Shown one piece after another: positions 42,977 through 51,601 of a stretch of 64,000 bases of DNA. Position 1 is the first letter of the stretch. Every line of letters starts with the position of its first letter. Origin of the DNA: Bacilli bacterium (GTDB taxonomy: Bacteria > Bacillota_I > Bacilli_A > RFN20 > CAG-826); contig JAKSVB010000005.1 of the NCBI GenBank assembly GCA_024408335.1, positions 1 through 64,000 of the forward strand. The letters are read 5' to 3'. The translations under genes and the position numbers were made by a program. Under the pieces are notes generated by a model that saw only the letters and a list, made by a program, of their open reading frames with translations, did no database searches and had not been told where the DNA came from.

Positions 42977-43398
42977 ACGAGATCAAAAATATATTAGTAA
43001 ACCCGGAAATAGTTCAGGCTGCATTTGCTGGTAGCACTCCGTTCAATTTGAAGAGGCTGGCAAAAGACTATAATTTGGGTGAAAAAGATCTCGAACTTAT
43101 AGGCTCTGAAATACTTGATGATGTCCACAATCATTTAAAACCTCCTACATTGTGCACCCTATTTAAAGAAAAGTATTTAGATGCTTATATTGAAATCATT
43201 AAGGTTAGAGTCGCAGATGAAACTAGTGCTAAAGGCAAATCATCGGGCTACAGATGCGTTGCTTTAATCGACTATAATTTAGGTATAGGGGCATTGCTTG
43301 GAATTTTTGGGAAAAAGCATCAAAGTGATTTACCCCAAACCGAAAAGAACGCATTAAAAAAATTGTTAAAAGATTATATAAAGGAAAAGGGAAGATAA
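42973..43398 (+). CDS. RelE/HigB-like toxin, first gene of a TAC operon
   Basis: 141 residues. The C-terminal half, AKGKSSGYRCVALIDYNLG, then GALLGIFGKKHQSDL and a Lys-rich final helix, has the pattern of RelE/HigB-type mRNA interferases (GKSxGYR strand, followed by 'Y/F-GK' and an acid-rich helix). The N-terminal ~75 residues are an extra helical domain I do not recognise. It is followed two bases later by an XRE antitoxin-like gene and then by a SecB-like chaperone, the toxin-antitoxin-chaperone order. Confidence 0.7.
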   Translation: MNEIKNILVNPEIVQAAFAGSTPFNLKRLAKDYNLGEKDLELIGSEILDDVHNHLKPPTLCTLFKEKYLDAYIEIIKVRVADETSAKGKSSGYRCVALIDYNLGIGALLGIFGKKHQSDLPQTEKNALKKLLKDYIKEKGR

Positions 43399-43399
43399 A

Positions 43400-43792
43400 A
43401 TGGCTATCAATCTTAATATACTTGCTTCTGCAGAAACGGTTACTGTTGACTACGTTGACATCGCTTCAATGGTTAACGGTGAGTTCGTAAAACAATTAAG
43501 AAAAGACAATGGCTACACACAAGTTAGATTGGCAAACTTGCTCCATGTAACTAAGAAGGCTGTTGAAAAATGGGAGCAAGGAAAAAATCACGTCTCAGGA
43601 AGCAGCGCTGTTCTTATGTATCTATTAAAAGAAAAACCAGAACTTGCCGATTTGATTGTAAAAACAAATGTTAAAAGCGGATGGGCTTTTGATGTTGAAG
43701 AGCAAGAGGCAGTAAAAGGTTATAAAGCTACAGATTTTGAAGCGAACGTTTATTACCGCGGCAATTGTAATTTGGCCGTTGCTTCATGGTAA
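43400..43792 (+). CDS. XRE-family antitoxin with a C-terminal extension
   Basis: 130 residues. The HTH is FVKQLRKDNGYTQVRLANLL followed by VTKKAVEKWEQGKNHVSGSS (about residues 30-65), the HigA/MqsA-style DNA-binding domain. The C-terminal ~40 residues end in an aromatic, aggregation-prone stretch (YYRGNCNLAVASW). In TAC systems the antitoxin carries such a chaperone-addiction tail and is degraded unless the SecB-like chaperone binds it. It probably binds the CCCTA/TAGGG palindrome upstream. AAGGGAAG ribosome site. Confidence 0.78.
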   Translation: MAINLNILASAETVTVDYVDIASMVNGEFVKQLRKDNGYTQVRLANLLHVTKKAVEKWEQGKNHVSGSSAVLMYLLKEKPELADLIVKTNVKSGWAFDVEEQEAVKGYKATDFEANVYYRGNCNLAVASW

Positions 43793-43806
43793 TGAAAGGG
43801 GTAATT

Positions 43807-44217
43807 ATGGATAATGTACCAGTATACAATTTTCTAGGATATGTCTTACTTGAGGCTTCGTTAAAGCAAGCCAATGGAAACCAACCTCAATCAGTGTTCG
43901 TTAAACTGGACGATAGCAAATTTGATTCTGAAAAAGGGATATACTTAATTAACATCATTACATTGTTAAAATATTCCGAGGTTGAGTCAGTTTTTAAATT
44001 CGAGGCGGCTTTTGAGATAAATGAACAAAAGTGGTTGGAAGAAGTTGGCCAAAGCATGGTTGATTCAATATTCATGGCGACTGCGTTCCCGTATATAAGA
44101 AGCAAAATCTTTGATATCACTTCAGATGTACGACCAGGCGTGTTCCTTCCTACGATCGATATGAGGCAAGCTGACGTCTACAAGGGCGTGACATTCACCT
44201 TGAAAAGCGGAAAATAA
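43807..44217 (+). CDS. SecB-like chaperone of the TAC operon
   Basis: 136 residues. FKFEAAFEINEQKWLEEVGQ, MATAFPYIRSKIFDITSDV and VFLPTIDMRQADVY correspond to the SecB core (strands, then the AFPYxRxxI helix and the 'LPxID' loop). SecB is rare in Bacillota, which export without it, so a solitary SecB homologue in a toxin operon is best explained as a toxin-antitoxin-specific chaperone like Rv1957 of Mycobacterium. AAAGGGG precedes ATG 43807 by five bases; an in-frame ATG at 43786 overlaps the antitoxin. Confidence 0.75.
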   Translation: MDNVPVYNFLGYVLLEASLKQANGNQPQSVFVKLDDSKFDSEKGIYLINIITLLKYSEVESVFKFEAAFEINEQKWLEEVGQSMVDSIFMATAFPYIRSKIFDITSDVRPGVFLPTIDMRQADVYKGVTFTLKSGK

Positions 44218-44226
44218 AACAAGCAA

Positions 44227-44248
44227 GGCACTCGGTTGAGTGCCTTTT
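44227..44248 (+). terminator. Terminator of the TAC operon
   Basis: GGCACTC (44227-44233), GGTT, GAGTGCC (44238-44244), then TTTTGCTTT. Confidence 0.88.
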
Positions 44249-44309
44249 GCTTTATGGAACCGCATTAAGAAATATACAAATTGTATATTTTATACGAGTC
44301 TTTTGTGGC

Positions 44310-45134
44310 CTATTCGTTATAGAAGTCCTCTTCAAACATATATTCAAGAGAAGATGCCTTATCCGCTTTTTCAAGAATGATTTCCCTTCCTTTTACGAAT
44401 GTGAATGAGCTTGGTATCACAAGGTTTTCTTTAATCATCCTGTCCATTCCAGCGTTTGTTGGAGCAAGAAGCAAAGGAGGGGCTGGCTGATCTACGCTGT
44501 AATTCACCATTAAGTGGTACTTGCCTTTACTAATAAGGACGTGTCTCCTATTGATGATCTTTATCTTTCCTCCCTTATATGTTGAGAGGTTGTATTCCTT
44601 ATCACCCATGCGTATCACGCATAAGAGACCCAAGAAAGAAGAGAACATGAAAGGCACTCTAGCAATAGCGAGAGTCACTGTGTAGTCATCCGACAAAGAG
44701 TTATACCAAAGGTATTCCGAAGGGAATGAATAACCTTCATCCCCTTCGATATAACCCCTTCCTTTTTCAAATGATATCTCTTTGTCATTAAGAGTGAGAC
44801 TTCCAGAAACGCTGTGATACAAAGACCTTATTGAGTGCTTGCATTCCATATTGAACAAAGCAAAGAAAGACATGATGTTATGCTTTGGCTTATGGTAATC
44901 ACCAAGCTTAAGGATTCCATTCATTGATAATCCTTGTTCTTCGATATTGATGAATACCGTCTTATCATCAACGACTTTAAGTTCCGCTTCATCACTTAAT
45001 GTATATGAAGCATCTCTTAGTATCAGTTGTCTTGTTGGTTTCTTGTTTTGTACCGACAAGATGAAAGCGAAAGAGAACTTTGAATCTTTTGTTATGAACT
45101 TGTAGTAGTGCCCAATGAAATAGTGTTTCTTCAT
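44310..45134 (-). CDS. Tocopherol cyclase-like domain protein
   Basis: 274 residues. HYFIGHYYKFITKDSKFSFA opens as in the tocopherol-cyclase-like family (PF14249), which in Bacillota is a protein of unknown role. IMSFFALFNMECKHSIRSLY, KGRGYIEGDEGYSFPSEYLW and FSSFLGLLCVIRMGDKEYNL are further family blocks, in a beta-rich lipocalin/lichenase-like layout. No signal peptide. The start has AAGGAC ten bases upstream. It stands alone on the minus strand; the name reflects homology, not a quinone pathway. Confidence 0.75.
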   Translation of the reverse strand: MKKHYFIGHYYKFITKDSKFSFAFILSVQNKKPTRQLILRDASYTLSDEAELKVVDDKTVFINIEEQGLSMNGILKLGDYHKPKHNIMSFFALFNMECKHSIRSLYHSVSGSLTLNDKEISFEKGRGYIEGDEGYSFPSEYLWYNSLSDDYTVTLAIARVPFMFSSFLGLLCVIRMGDKEYNLSTYKGGKIKIINRRHVLISKGKYHLMVNYSVDQPAPPLLLAPTNAGMDRMIKENLVIPSSFTFVKGREIILEKADKASSLEYMFEEDFYNE

Positions 45135-45233
45135 GTGATCGATTGTCCTTGAGTGATAAGAACACTATAAGATATGGGGCAAAAGAATAATCGGCCGTTT
45201 TTGATTGAAAAGTGGTGAAACCCCATCTTCCTT

Positions 45234-45260
45234 AAAAAAACAGCCACGGCGGTGGCTGTT
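45234..45260 (-). terminator. Minus-strand terminator hairpin
   Basis: AACAGCCAC (45239-45247), GGCG, GTGGCTGTT (45252-45260), with A7 at 45234-45240 giving a U tail on the minus strand. No convincing minus-strand gene feeds it; a small RNA or short peptide from 45319 is possible. Confidence 0.6.
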
Positions 45261-45562
45261 ATAATACTACGAGATTTCTCACACAGTATTTGGTCATTGG
45301 AGTCATTGTACTTAGACACTTCATTAAAGTCAAATTTCCTGGAAGTTCAGTCAATAACATTACGAGTCTTCTCATTTCGATAACGACTTAATTTTTTGAC
45401 TTTCTTACTATAATTTATCCAAAAAACGGGAAAGAAGCGCTACAAAATGTAACTAAAAGTTGCGGTAACCGTTAATTGCGTGTTCAAAACCTCGAATATA
45501 GGGTGTATCCTAATGATAAACCCACTAAAGCAACGATAAGTTGCAATGGAGAAAAGAAAAAC

Positions 45563-47206
45563 ATGACAATTGCAGAAAAGATTACCCACCTTAGAGTGAA
45601 TGCTTCCCTCTCCCAAGAACGTCTTGCATCAATCTTAGGTGTTACTAGACAATCGGTCTCAAAATGGGAAAAAGGAGAAAACACTCCATCATTCGAAAAA
45701 GTCGTTGAACTCTGTAAACTCTTCCAAATCACAGCAGATCAACTCATCGATGAATCTGTCAAAATCAATAAACTCGAAAAACCAGTCGAACCTGAAGAAG
45801 AAGTGGAGAACCACTACTTCGGAACAGATGGCTTCAGAGGTGAATCAAATAAAGTATTGACCGCTAAACACGCTTTCCAAATCGGTCGCTTCCTTGGCTG
45901 GTATTATTCAAAACCAGAATTCGCATATAAACACCAACCAGGCGATAGAGCAAAGGTCTGTATCGGTAAAGATACAAGAAGAAGCTCATACATGCTTGAA
46001 TACGCATTATGCGCTGGTATCACCGCTAGTGGTGCTGATGCATATATCCTTCACGTCACCACAACACCATCGGTCTCATATATCACAAGAACCGAAGGCT
46101 TTGACTGCGGTGTTATGATCACTGCATCACACAATGTCTTCTATGATAACGGCATCAAGATTCTTAACGGCAGAGGTGAAAAGATCGAAGACGGCATCGC
46201 CCACCTTGTCGAAGAATATATCGATGGTGATTTCGCTGCCCTTGGCTTAGCAAAAGACACCACTGATATCCCATACGCCGAAAGAGAAAACATTGGCCAA
46301 GTCGTTGACCATGTTTCAGGAAGAAACAGATACATCGGTTATCTTATTAGCTGTGCTGCAACATCTTTTAGAGGCCTTAGAATCGGTCTTGATACTGCTA
46401 ACGGCGCTTCATGGAATATCGCCCCAAGTGTCTTTAACGCTTTAGGTGCTGAAGTCCATGTCATCGGTAACCAACCAGATGGCCTTAATACCAACAAAGG
46501 TTATGGTTCAACCCATATGGAAAAACTCCAAGAACTCGTTAAGGAAAGACACCTTGATGTTGGCTTTGCCTTTGATGGCGACGCTGACAGATGTCTTGCT
46601 GTCGATGAAAACGGTGAAATCGTCGATGGCGATAAGATCATGTATATTTTAGCAACCCGTGTTAAGAGACATGGTCATCTTTATAACAACACCGTTGTCT
46701 CAACCATCATGTCAAACTCAGGCCTTGCAAAAGCCTTAAGCGATATTGGTATTGATAACGTCCAAACCAAAGTCGGCGACAGATTCGTCTTCGAAGAGAT
46801 GATGAAGAACAATTTCTGGCTTGGTGGCGAACAATCAGGCCACATCATCATGAGAAAATACCAAAGCACAGGTGATGGCGTTCTTACCGCTATCAAGCTT
46901 GCTGAAGAAATGGTTTCAAAAAAATCAGGCCTTGGAAAACTTAGCGCTCCAGTTCACTGCTACCCACAAATCTTAGAGAACGTCAGAGTCGTTGATAAGA
47001 AGGTTGTTCTTACTGACGCAACCATCCTTGCCAAAGTCGCTGAAATCAACAAAGAGATGAATGGCGCGGGTCGTATCCTCCTTAGAGAGAGTGGAACCGA
47101 ACCAGTCGTTCGTATCATGGTTGAAGGGGACGACAAAGAACAATGCCAAAAATATATCGACGCTGTCCATAACCTCATCAAAAAGGGAGGATACGTCGGT
47201 GAGTAA
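45563..47206 (+). CDS. glmM: XRE helix-turn-helix fused to phosphoglucosamine mutase GlmM
   Basis: 547 residues. Residues 1-57 are a full XRE domain (MTIAEKITHLRVNASLSQER, VTRQSVSKWEKGENTPSFEK). After a ~25-residue acidic linker (PVEPEEEVEN), HYFGTDGFRGE at 84-93 begins a complete GlmM: active-site Ser189 in ITASHNVFYDNG, the metal loop FDGDADRCLA, GEQSGHIIM and RILLRESGTEPVVRIMVEG. GlmM converts glucosamine-6-P to glucosamine-1-P for peptidoglycan and polysaccharide precursors. Fusion to a DNA-binding domain suggests a regulator that senses flux. The start at 45563 has GGAG upstream; the in-frame TTG at 45476 is unlikely. Confidence 0.93.
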   Translation: MTIAEKITHLRVNASLSQERLASILGVTRQSVSKWEKGENTPSFEKVVELCKLFQITADQLIDESVKINKLEKPVEPEEEVENHYFGTDGFRGESNKVLTAKHAFQIGRFLGWYYSKPEFAYKHQPGDRAKVCIGKDTRRSSYMLEYALCAGITASGADAYILHVTTTPSVSYITRTEGFDCGVMITASHNVFYDNGIKILNGRGEKIEDGIAHLVEEYIDGDFAALGLAKDTTDIPYAERENIGQVVDHVSGRNRYIGYLISCAATSFRGLRIGLDTANGASWNIAPSVFNALGAEVHVIGNQPDGLNTNKGYGSTHMEKLQELVKERHLDVGFAFDGDADRCLAVDENGEIVDGDKIMYILATRVKRHGHLYNNTVVSTIMSNSGLAKALSDIGIDNVQTKVGDRFVFEEMMKNNFWLGGEQSGHIIMRKYQSTGDGVLTAIKLAEEMVSKKSGLGKLSAPVHCYPQILENVRVVDKKVVLTDATILAKVAEINKEMNGAGRILLRESGTEPVVRIMVEGDDKEQCQKYIDAVHNLIKKGGYVGE

Positions 47207-47870
47207 AATCAGAAACGTAGATTTGTTTTCTCCTTCTGGCATTCCTCATATCGATGAATTCGTTTTCTCAAAAGAGTATCCTTGGGAACTCTTAGGAGAA
47301 ATCAAAGGATACGTTAAGTCCCTTATCGAAAAAGGACTTGATGGATATCATCTTCTTGAAGGACATGACGATGTTCTTATCGGTGAAGGAACGGTTATAT
47401 ATCCAACCGCATCAATCACCGGCCCTACAATCATTGGCAAGAACTCTGAAGTTAGACCTGGCGCCTTCATTAGAGGTTCAGTCTTAATCGGTGATGAATG
47501 CGTCATTGGTAATAGCAGCGAATTCAAAAACTGCGTGATGATGAGACACTGCCAATCACCTCACTATAACTATGTTGGTGATTCGATCTTAGGTAACTTC
47601 GCTCATACAGGGGCAGGAGTCATTTGCTCAAATCTTAGAAGCGACAATAAGCCAGTTAAGATTCATGCAGATGATGGAGATATCGAAACAGGTATCAGAA
47701 AGATCGGCGCGATAATCGGCGATCATGGCGACATCGGTTGCCAAAGCGTTCTTAACCCAGGAACCATCATTGGACAAAACACTCAGGTGTATCCTCTAAC
47801 AATGTGTCGAGGAGTATACCCTAGTGATTCCATCGTTAAATCCACCAAAGAAGTGGTCAAGAAACGTTAA
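47199..47870 (+). CDS. Left-handed beta-helix acyltransferase (GlmU C-terminal-like)
   Basis: 223 residues from GTG 47199, with GGGAGG eight bases upstream, overlapping glmM by eight bases. Repeated hexapeptides (GEGTVIYPTASITGPTIIGK, SEVRPGAFIRGSVLIGDECV) form a left-handed beta-helix; SNLRSDNKPV and GAIIGDHGDIGCQSVLNPG resemble the acetyl-CoA end of GlmU. The uridylyltransferase half is absent. Coupled to glmM, it probably acetylates glucosamine-1-P, leaving uridylylation to another enzyme. Confidence 0.85.
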   Translation: MSKIRNVDLFSPSGIPHIDEFVFSKEYPWELLGEIKGYVKSLIEKGLDGYHLLEGHDDVLIGEGTVIYPTASITGPTIIGKNSEVRPGAFIRGSVLIGDECVIGNSSEFKNCVMMRHCQSPHYNYVGDSILGNFAHTGAGVICSNLRSDNKPVKIHADDGDIETGIRKIGAIIGDHGDIGCQSVLNPGTIIGQNTQVYPLTMCRGVYPSDSIVKSTKEVVKKR

Positions 47871-47878
47871 AACCCTAA

Positions 47879-47903
47879 AGCTTCTCTACTAGAGAGGCTT
47901 TTT
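47879..47903 (+). terminator. Terminator after the glmM operon
   Basis: AGCTTCTCT (47879-47887), ACT, AGAGAGGCT (47891-47899), one T-G pair, then TTTTT. Confidence 0.85.
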
Positions 47904-48071
47904 CTTTTGTGCGAAACACACAAAAGAAATCGCTTTGATTTCAACTTTTATTTAAGGGGGAGAGATGAGGTTATTATACTTCAAAATGTACGACTAGAAA
48001 ATCAAAAATTAACCTATGAAAACGCTTTTTTGGCGAACGAAAAAATTCTTAGCAAAATTGTTATTTTTTTA

Positions 48072-48100
48072 TTGAAAGCCATTCTTCACATATATATAAA
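48072..48100 (+). promoter_or_regulatory. Promoter of gdhA
   Basis: TTGAAA (48072-48077) and TATAAA (48095-48100) with 17-base spacing, 32 bases before the ATG and followed by GGGGAAGGAG. Confidence 0.75.
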
Positions 48101-48132
48101 TATTCCGTTATTAATAGGGGAAGGAGACCCAC

Positions 48133-49470
48133 ATGAACAAATACATCGAAGAAGTCTTAGAGAAATTAGGCAAAGAAAATGCAGATCAACCTGAATTCCT
48201 CCAAGCTGCCAAAGAGGTTCTTGAATCACTTGAACCAATCATCACCAAAAACGAAGAGAAGTACCGTTCACAAAAGCTTCTCGAAAAGCTCACTGTTCCA
48301 AACGAGATTCACATGTTTGATGTTTCTTGGCTTGATGACAAAGGTGTCGAACACGTCAACAAAGGATACCGTGTCCAATTCAACAACGCTGTCGGTGTCT
48401 ATAAAGGCGGCCTCCGTCTTCACCCAACCGTTAACCTGAGTGTCCTCAAATTCTTAGGATTTGAGCAATGCTTCAAAAACGCTCTCACAGGTCTTCCTAT
48501 GGGCGGCGCTAAAGGCGGAAGCGATTTCGATCCAAAAGGCAAATCAGATAACGAAGTCAGAAACTTCTGCATTGCCTTCACAGATAAACTTTATCCATTC
48601 GTAGGCGTTGGCAAAGACGTCCCAGCAGGCGATATCGGAACTGGTGCAAGAGAAATCAGATTCATCGGCGAAGAATACCTCAAGAAGACTGGTTCACTCG
48701 GTGGCGCTTTCACTGGCAAGCCTCTTGATATGGGTGGCTCACTTGTAAGAACCGAAGCAACAGGCTATGGCCTTGTCTACTTCACCGAAGAAATGCTTAA
48801 GAAGCATGGCAAAGATTTCAAAGACAAGACAGTCGTCGTCACTGGCTCTGGCAACGTTGCAATCTACGCAGCAGAAAAAGCTGCCCAGCTTGGCGCTATA
48901 GTAGTTGGATGCTGTGACTCAACCGGTTGGATCTATGATGAAAAGGGTCTTGACCTCGCAGTCTTAAAAGACCTCAAAGAAGTCAAACGTGCTCGTTTAT
49001 CAGAATACCCTCTAGCAGCAGGTAGAGGCATCTACCACGAAGGCAAAGGCATCTGGAATATCAAGTGTGATATCTATCTCCCATGCGCAACCCAAAACGA
49101 ACTCGATTTAGAAGGCGCTAAGACACTCGTTGCTAATGGCTGCTTCGCAGTTTGCGAAGGTGCTAACATGCCAACAACCTTAGAGGCAACCAAATACCTC
49201 CAAGAACACGGCGTCTACTTCGCTCCAGGCAAAGCTTCAAATGCAGGCGGTGTTTCTTGCTCATATCTTGAGATGGAACAAAACGCTGCTAATGAATCAT
49301 GGTCATTCGAGAAGACCGATGCAAGACTTAAGGAAATCATGGTCGGCATCTTCCATAACCTTGATGAAGCTGCAAAAGACGTTGGAATGGAAGACAACTA
49401 TGTTGTCGGTGCTAACATCGCAGGCTTTAAGATCATTGTTGATGCAATGGAACAAAAGGGACTCCTTTAA
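48133..49470 (+). CDS. gdhA: NADP-type glutamate dehydrogenase
   Basis: 445 residues, the usual length for the hexameric enzyme. YKGGLRLHPTVNLSVLKFLG, PMGGAKGGSDFDPKGK (catalytic Lys), VPAGDIGTGAREIRFI and VTGSGNVAIYAAEKAAQLGA (NADP Rossmann loop) are all there, with PGKASNAGGVSCSYLEM near the end. It makes glutamate from 2-oxoglutarate and ammonia. Strong ribosome site and strongly biased codons suggest high expression. It is monocistronic between its own promoter and terminator. Confidence 0.97.
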   Translation: MNKYIEEVLEKLGKENADQPEFLQAAKEVLESLEPIITKNEEKYRSQKLLEKLTVPNEIHMFDVSWLDDKGVEHVNKGYRVQFNNAVGVYKGGLRLHPTVNLSVLKFLGFEQCFKNALTGLPMGGAKGGSDFDPKGKSDNEVRNFCIAFTDKLYPFVGVGKDVPAGDIGTGAREIRFIGEEYLKKTGSLGGAFTGKPLDMGGSLVRTEATGYGLVYFTEEMLKKHGKDFKDKTVVVTGSGNVAIYAAEKAAQLGAIVVGCCDSTGWIYDEKGLDLAVLKDLKEVKRARLSEYPLAAGRGIYHEGKGIWNIKCDIYLPCATQNELDLEGAKTLVANGCFAVCEGANMPTTLEATKYLQEHGVYFAPGKASNAGGVSCSYLEMEQNAANESWSFEKTDARLKEIMVGIFHNLDEAAKDVGMEDNYVVGANIAGFKIIVDAMEQKGLL

Positions 49471-49511
49471 TACCGGCAAAACAATAATTAAGCCATCACA
49501 AGTGAAATGTA

Positions 49512-49549
49512 CCCCTAATCCTGGACAAAAACAGGAAAAGGGGTTTTTT
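49512..49549 (+). terminator. Terminator of gdhA
   Basis: CCCCT (49512-49516) pairs with AGGGG (49539-49543), with an inner CCTG/CAGG, followed by TTTTTT. Confidence 0.8.
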
Positions 49550-49569
49550 CATTAAATGCGACTAGAAAT

Positions 49570-50274
49570 TCAAACTGCTTTGAAAAAAGATCCGGCAGAT
49601 TTTTTGTGCGCTTCCTCAAATGTATAGTCGATATCGTTTTTGCTCACTTTTTGAGGCTCTCCTTCAATCTGAGGGAAGGAGTAGCTAAACACCAAGTCTA
49701 GTTTCCAATTTATGTAACCTGACTCGTGCTCATCATCGGAATCTGTTTTTTCATACGCCGAATCAGGATGGACAACAAGGGATGCGAATCCGCATATCTC
49801 GGTTAAATCATTTTTCGAATAAGAAATGACGTCAATGTAGATCTCGCGTGGACAGTATGCCGCCCATTTAAACAAAGACACGAACACTTGAGATGATCTA
49901 TTAACTTTATCTAAATGATGCCCTTCTTGTATTGGGCCGCCACTAACTGCGACATGGCTTTCATACAAATCAAAATCATTTGTTTTGTCGCTTGACGAAA
50001 CGTCATAGCAGTAATCGCCTTTAATGAAGTCAAAATAGATATCTGAAAACTTGTTTCGACCTTCGCTTAGTGTCGCCTCAGTCGAACAAATTTCAAAAGC
50101 AAAGAACGTCTTCTCCTCAATGATATATTTTTCAAAAGCATTATCCGCTTTGGAGGATTCGTCCGATAAGACGGCACTTGAGAATGAAGAAGGTTCACTA
50201 TCTGTCGAACTTGGCGGCATCGGAGCGCAAGAACAAACAAACAAAGCCATTATTAACGCAACGTGGTTTTTCAT
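49570..50274 (-). CDS. Predicted lipoprotein, unknown function
   Basis: 234 residues. The first 18 residues (MKNHVALIMALFVCSCAP) are a signal peptide with a lipobox-like VCSC, so the mature protein would be anchored at Cys16. A Ser-rich linker follows, then a beta-rich domain with no family I recognise. AGGAAAA lies nine bases before the ATG. It is alone on the minus strand, convergent with gdhA. Confidence 0.7.
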   Translation of the reverse strand: MKNHVALIMALFVCSCAPMPPSSTDSEPSSFSSAVLSDESSKADNAFEKYIIEEKTFFAFEICSTEATLSEGRNKFSDIYFDFIKGDYCYDVSSSDKTNDFDLYESHVAVSGGPIQEGHHLDKVNRSSQVFVSLFKWAAYCPREIYIDVISYSKNDLTEICGFASLVVHPDSAYEKTDSDDEHESGYINWKLDLVFSYSFPQIEGEPQKVSKNDIDYTFEEAHKKSAGSFFKAV

Positions 50275-50563
50275 ATGGTTAGTTTTCCTGAAACTGAGTG
50301 TTATTTATGTGATTAGGGAAAGGTTGAACTCCGTTTGAAACAACGAATAAATATAAAATTTGAGACATTGTTATCATGTCGAACCTCTAAATAGAAACTA
50401 TCATTTTCACTCATTCTTTTCAATTTAAAATGCGTTGTTAACATAAATGCGGTGTTTGTCTCTAGGTGGCTAGCATCTTATCGAGCGATGAATAATAAAA
50501 ATGTCAAAAAAATCTAGAAAACGATATCAAAGAAAGTTATTCTAAGGAAAAGGGAGAAATATT

Positions 50564-50995
50564 ATGGATTTAAGGAGAGTTTTTTCAAAAGTCACATCAG
50601 AATTCGACAACATTGATTTCACATTAAAAGATAACAGTACCAGCGACCGTTATGATTTCACCGCTGATATCGTTAGCGAAGACAACTTCACTGGCAGTGC
50701 CCTTCTTAAGGTCACAATGTATAGCAGCGGTTCAATCCACGTCATCTTTACCTTCGACGAGATCGAAGAAACCCCAAGAGTTCACGCTCTTCTTAACGAC
50801 TTCAACGAAACCACATCATGGGCAAAAGGATATCTTTCCCATATCAATGACAAGCTCTTCTTCGAAGTCCACTACGCTAACAGCGTTGATGTCGATGAAG
50901 TCCAAGCATTCGAATTCATCAGATTCGCTCTTAACGACCTTCTTAGCGACGCAGTTCTCGAACACCTTAAGAAGATCACTAGACTCACCTTCTAA
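50564..50995 (+). CDS. Hypothetical protein, tandem paralog 1
   Basis: 143 residues; about a third of positions match the next gene (both begin with a 'xxLRRVFxKVTSEFDNIDFT'-type helix, and share FTFDEIEETP versus FTFGEIEPTE and LLNDFN versus LINTFN). The alternation of helices and strands recalls the YbjN/type-III-chaperone-like fold, but I cannot assign it. AAAAGGGAGAAA ribosome site; its own terminator follows. Codon use is strongly biased, as in well-expressed genes here. Confidence 0.7.
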   Translation: MDLRRVFSKVTSEFDNIDFTLKDNSTSDRYDFTADIVSEDNFTGSALLKVTMYSSGSIHVIFTFDEIEETPRVHALLNDFNETTSWAKGYLSHINDKLFFEVHYANSVDVDEVQAFEFIRFALNDLLSDAVLEHLKKITRLTF

Positions 50996-51022
50996 TCGCT
51001 TAGAAGCAAGAAACGAACTAAC

Positions 51023-51052
51023 AAGCAGAGATTCTTTAGTCTCTGCTTTTTT
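51023..51052 (+). terminator. Terminator after paralog 1
   Basis: AAGCAGAGA (51023-51031) pairs with TCTCTGCTT (51040-51048), then T run. Confidence 0.88.
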
Positions 51053-51111
51053 ATTAGAGTTTTATTAGGGCGATATGCTATCATTTATGAGAACTCAAGG
51101 AGTAAACATAT

Positions 51112-51549
51112 ATGATTAAATCTTTAAAGAATGTTTTTGAAGAAATCAATAGCACCTATTCAAACATTCACTACACTTTAAACAAGAGTGGAACCGATGA
51201 TGAACAAATCACATTCCACACCACAATCGTTTCCGAACACTTCAAAGGCGAAGCTTCAGTAACAGGCGTCATCCAAAATTCAGGTATCATCAATCTCTAC
51301 TTCACATTCGGTGAAATCGAACCAACCGAAGAAGCAAAAGATCTTATCAACACCTTCAACCTTGCCGCTGCTTTAACTAAAGGCTACATTGGCGAAATCG
51401 CTGGCAAAAAGCATTTCGAAATCAGATACACAAACTGCTTCGAACTCGATGATGCAGAAACACCAGTCCTTTATAAGTTCTTCTTCGACGACGCTCTTAG
51501 CGAAGGATTAGAACCTTTCCTCAAACCAATCGTCGAACTTACAAAGTAA
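51112..51549 (+). CDS. Hypothetical protein, tandem paralog 2
   Basis: 145 residues, homologous to the gene at 50564 along its whole length (NVFEEINSTYSNIHYTLNKS, YFTFGEIEPTEEAK, KGYIGEIAGKKHFEIRYTN). An AAGGAG ribosome site and a separate terminator mean it is expressed independently of its paralog. Function unknown; no signal peptide or membrane segment. Confidence 0.7.
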   Translation: MIKSLKNVFEEINSTYSNIHYTLNKSGTDDEQITFHTTIVSEHFKGEASVTGVIQNSGIINLYFTFGEIEPTEEAKDLINTFNLAAALTKGYIGEIAGKKHFEIRYTNCFELDDAETPVLYKFFFDDALSEGLEPFLKPIVELTK

Positions 51550-51569
51550 CAATTAGAAACAAACAGCAA

Positions 51570-51594
51570 AGAGGCTCAATCAGAGCCTCTTTTT
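51570..51594. terminator. Terminator between paralog 2 and the hip operon
   Basis: AGAGGCTC (51570-51577), AATCA, GAGCCTCT (51583-51590), then TTTT; A-rich on the left side, so it can also serve the convergent hipT gene ending at 51602. Confidence 0.8.
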
Positions 51595-51601
51595 GTATGT
51601 C

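Noticed and set aside
45131-45319. 62-codon minus-strand frame upstream of the tocopherol-cyclase-like gene
   Set aside because: It reads through a strong terminator hairpin (45234-45260), so it is unlikely to be translated as a whole.
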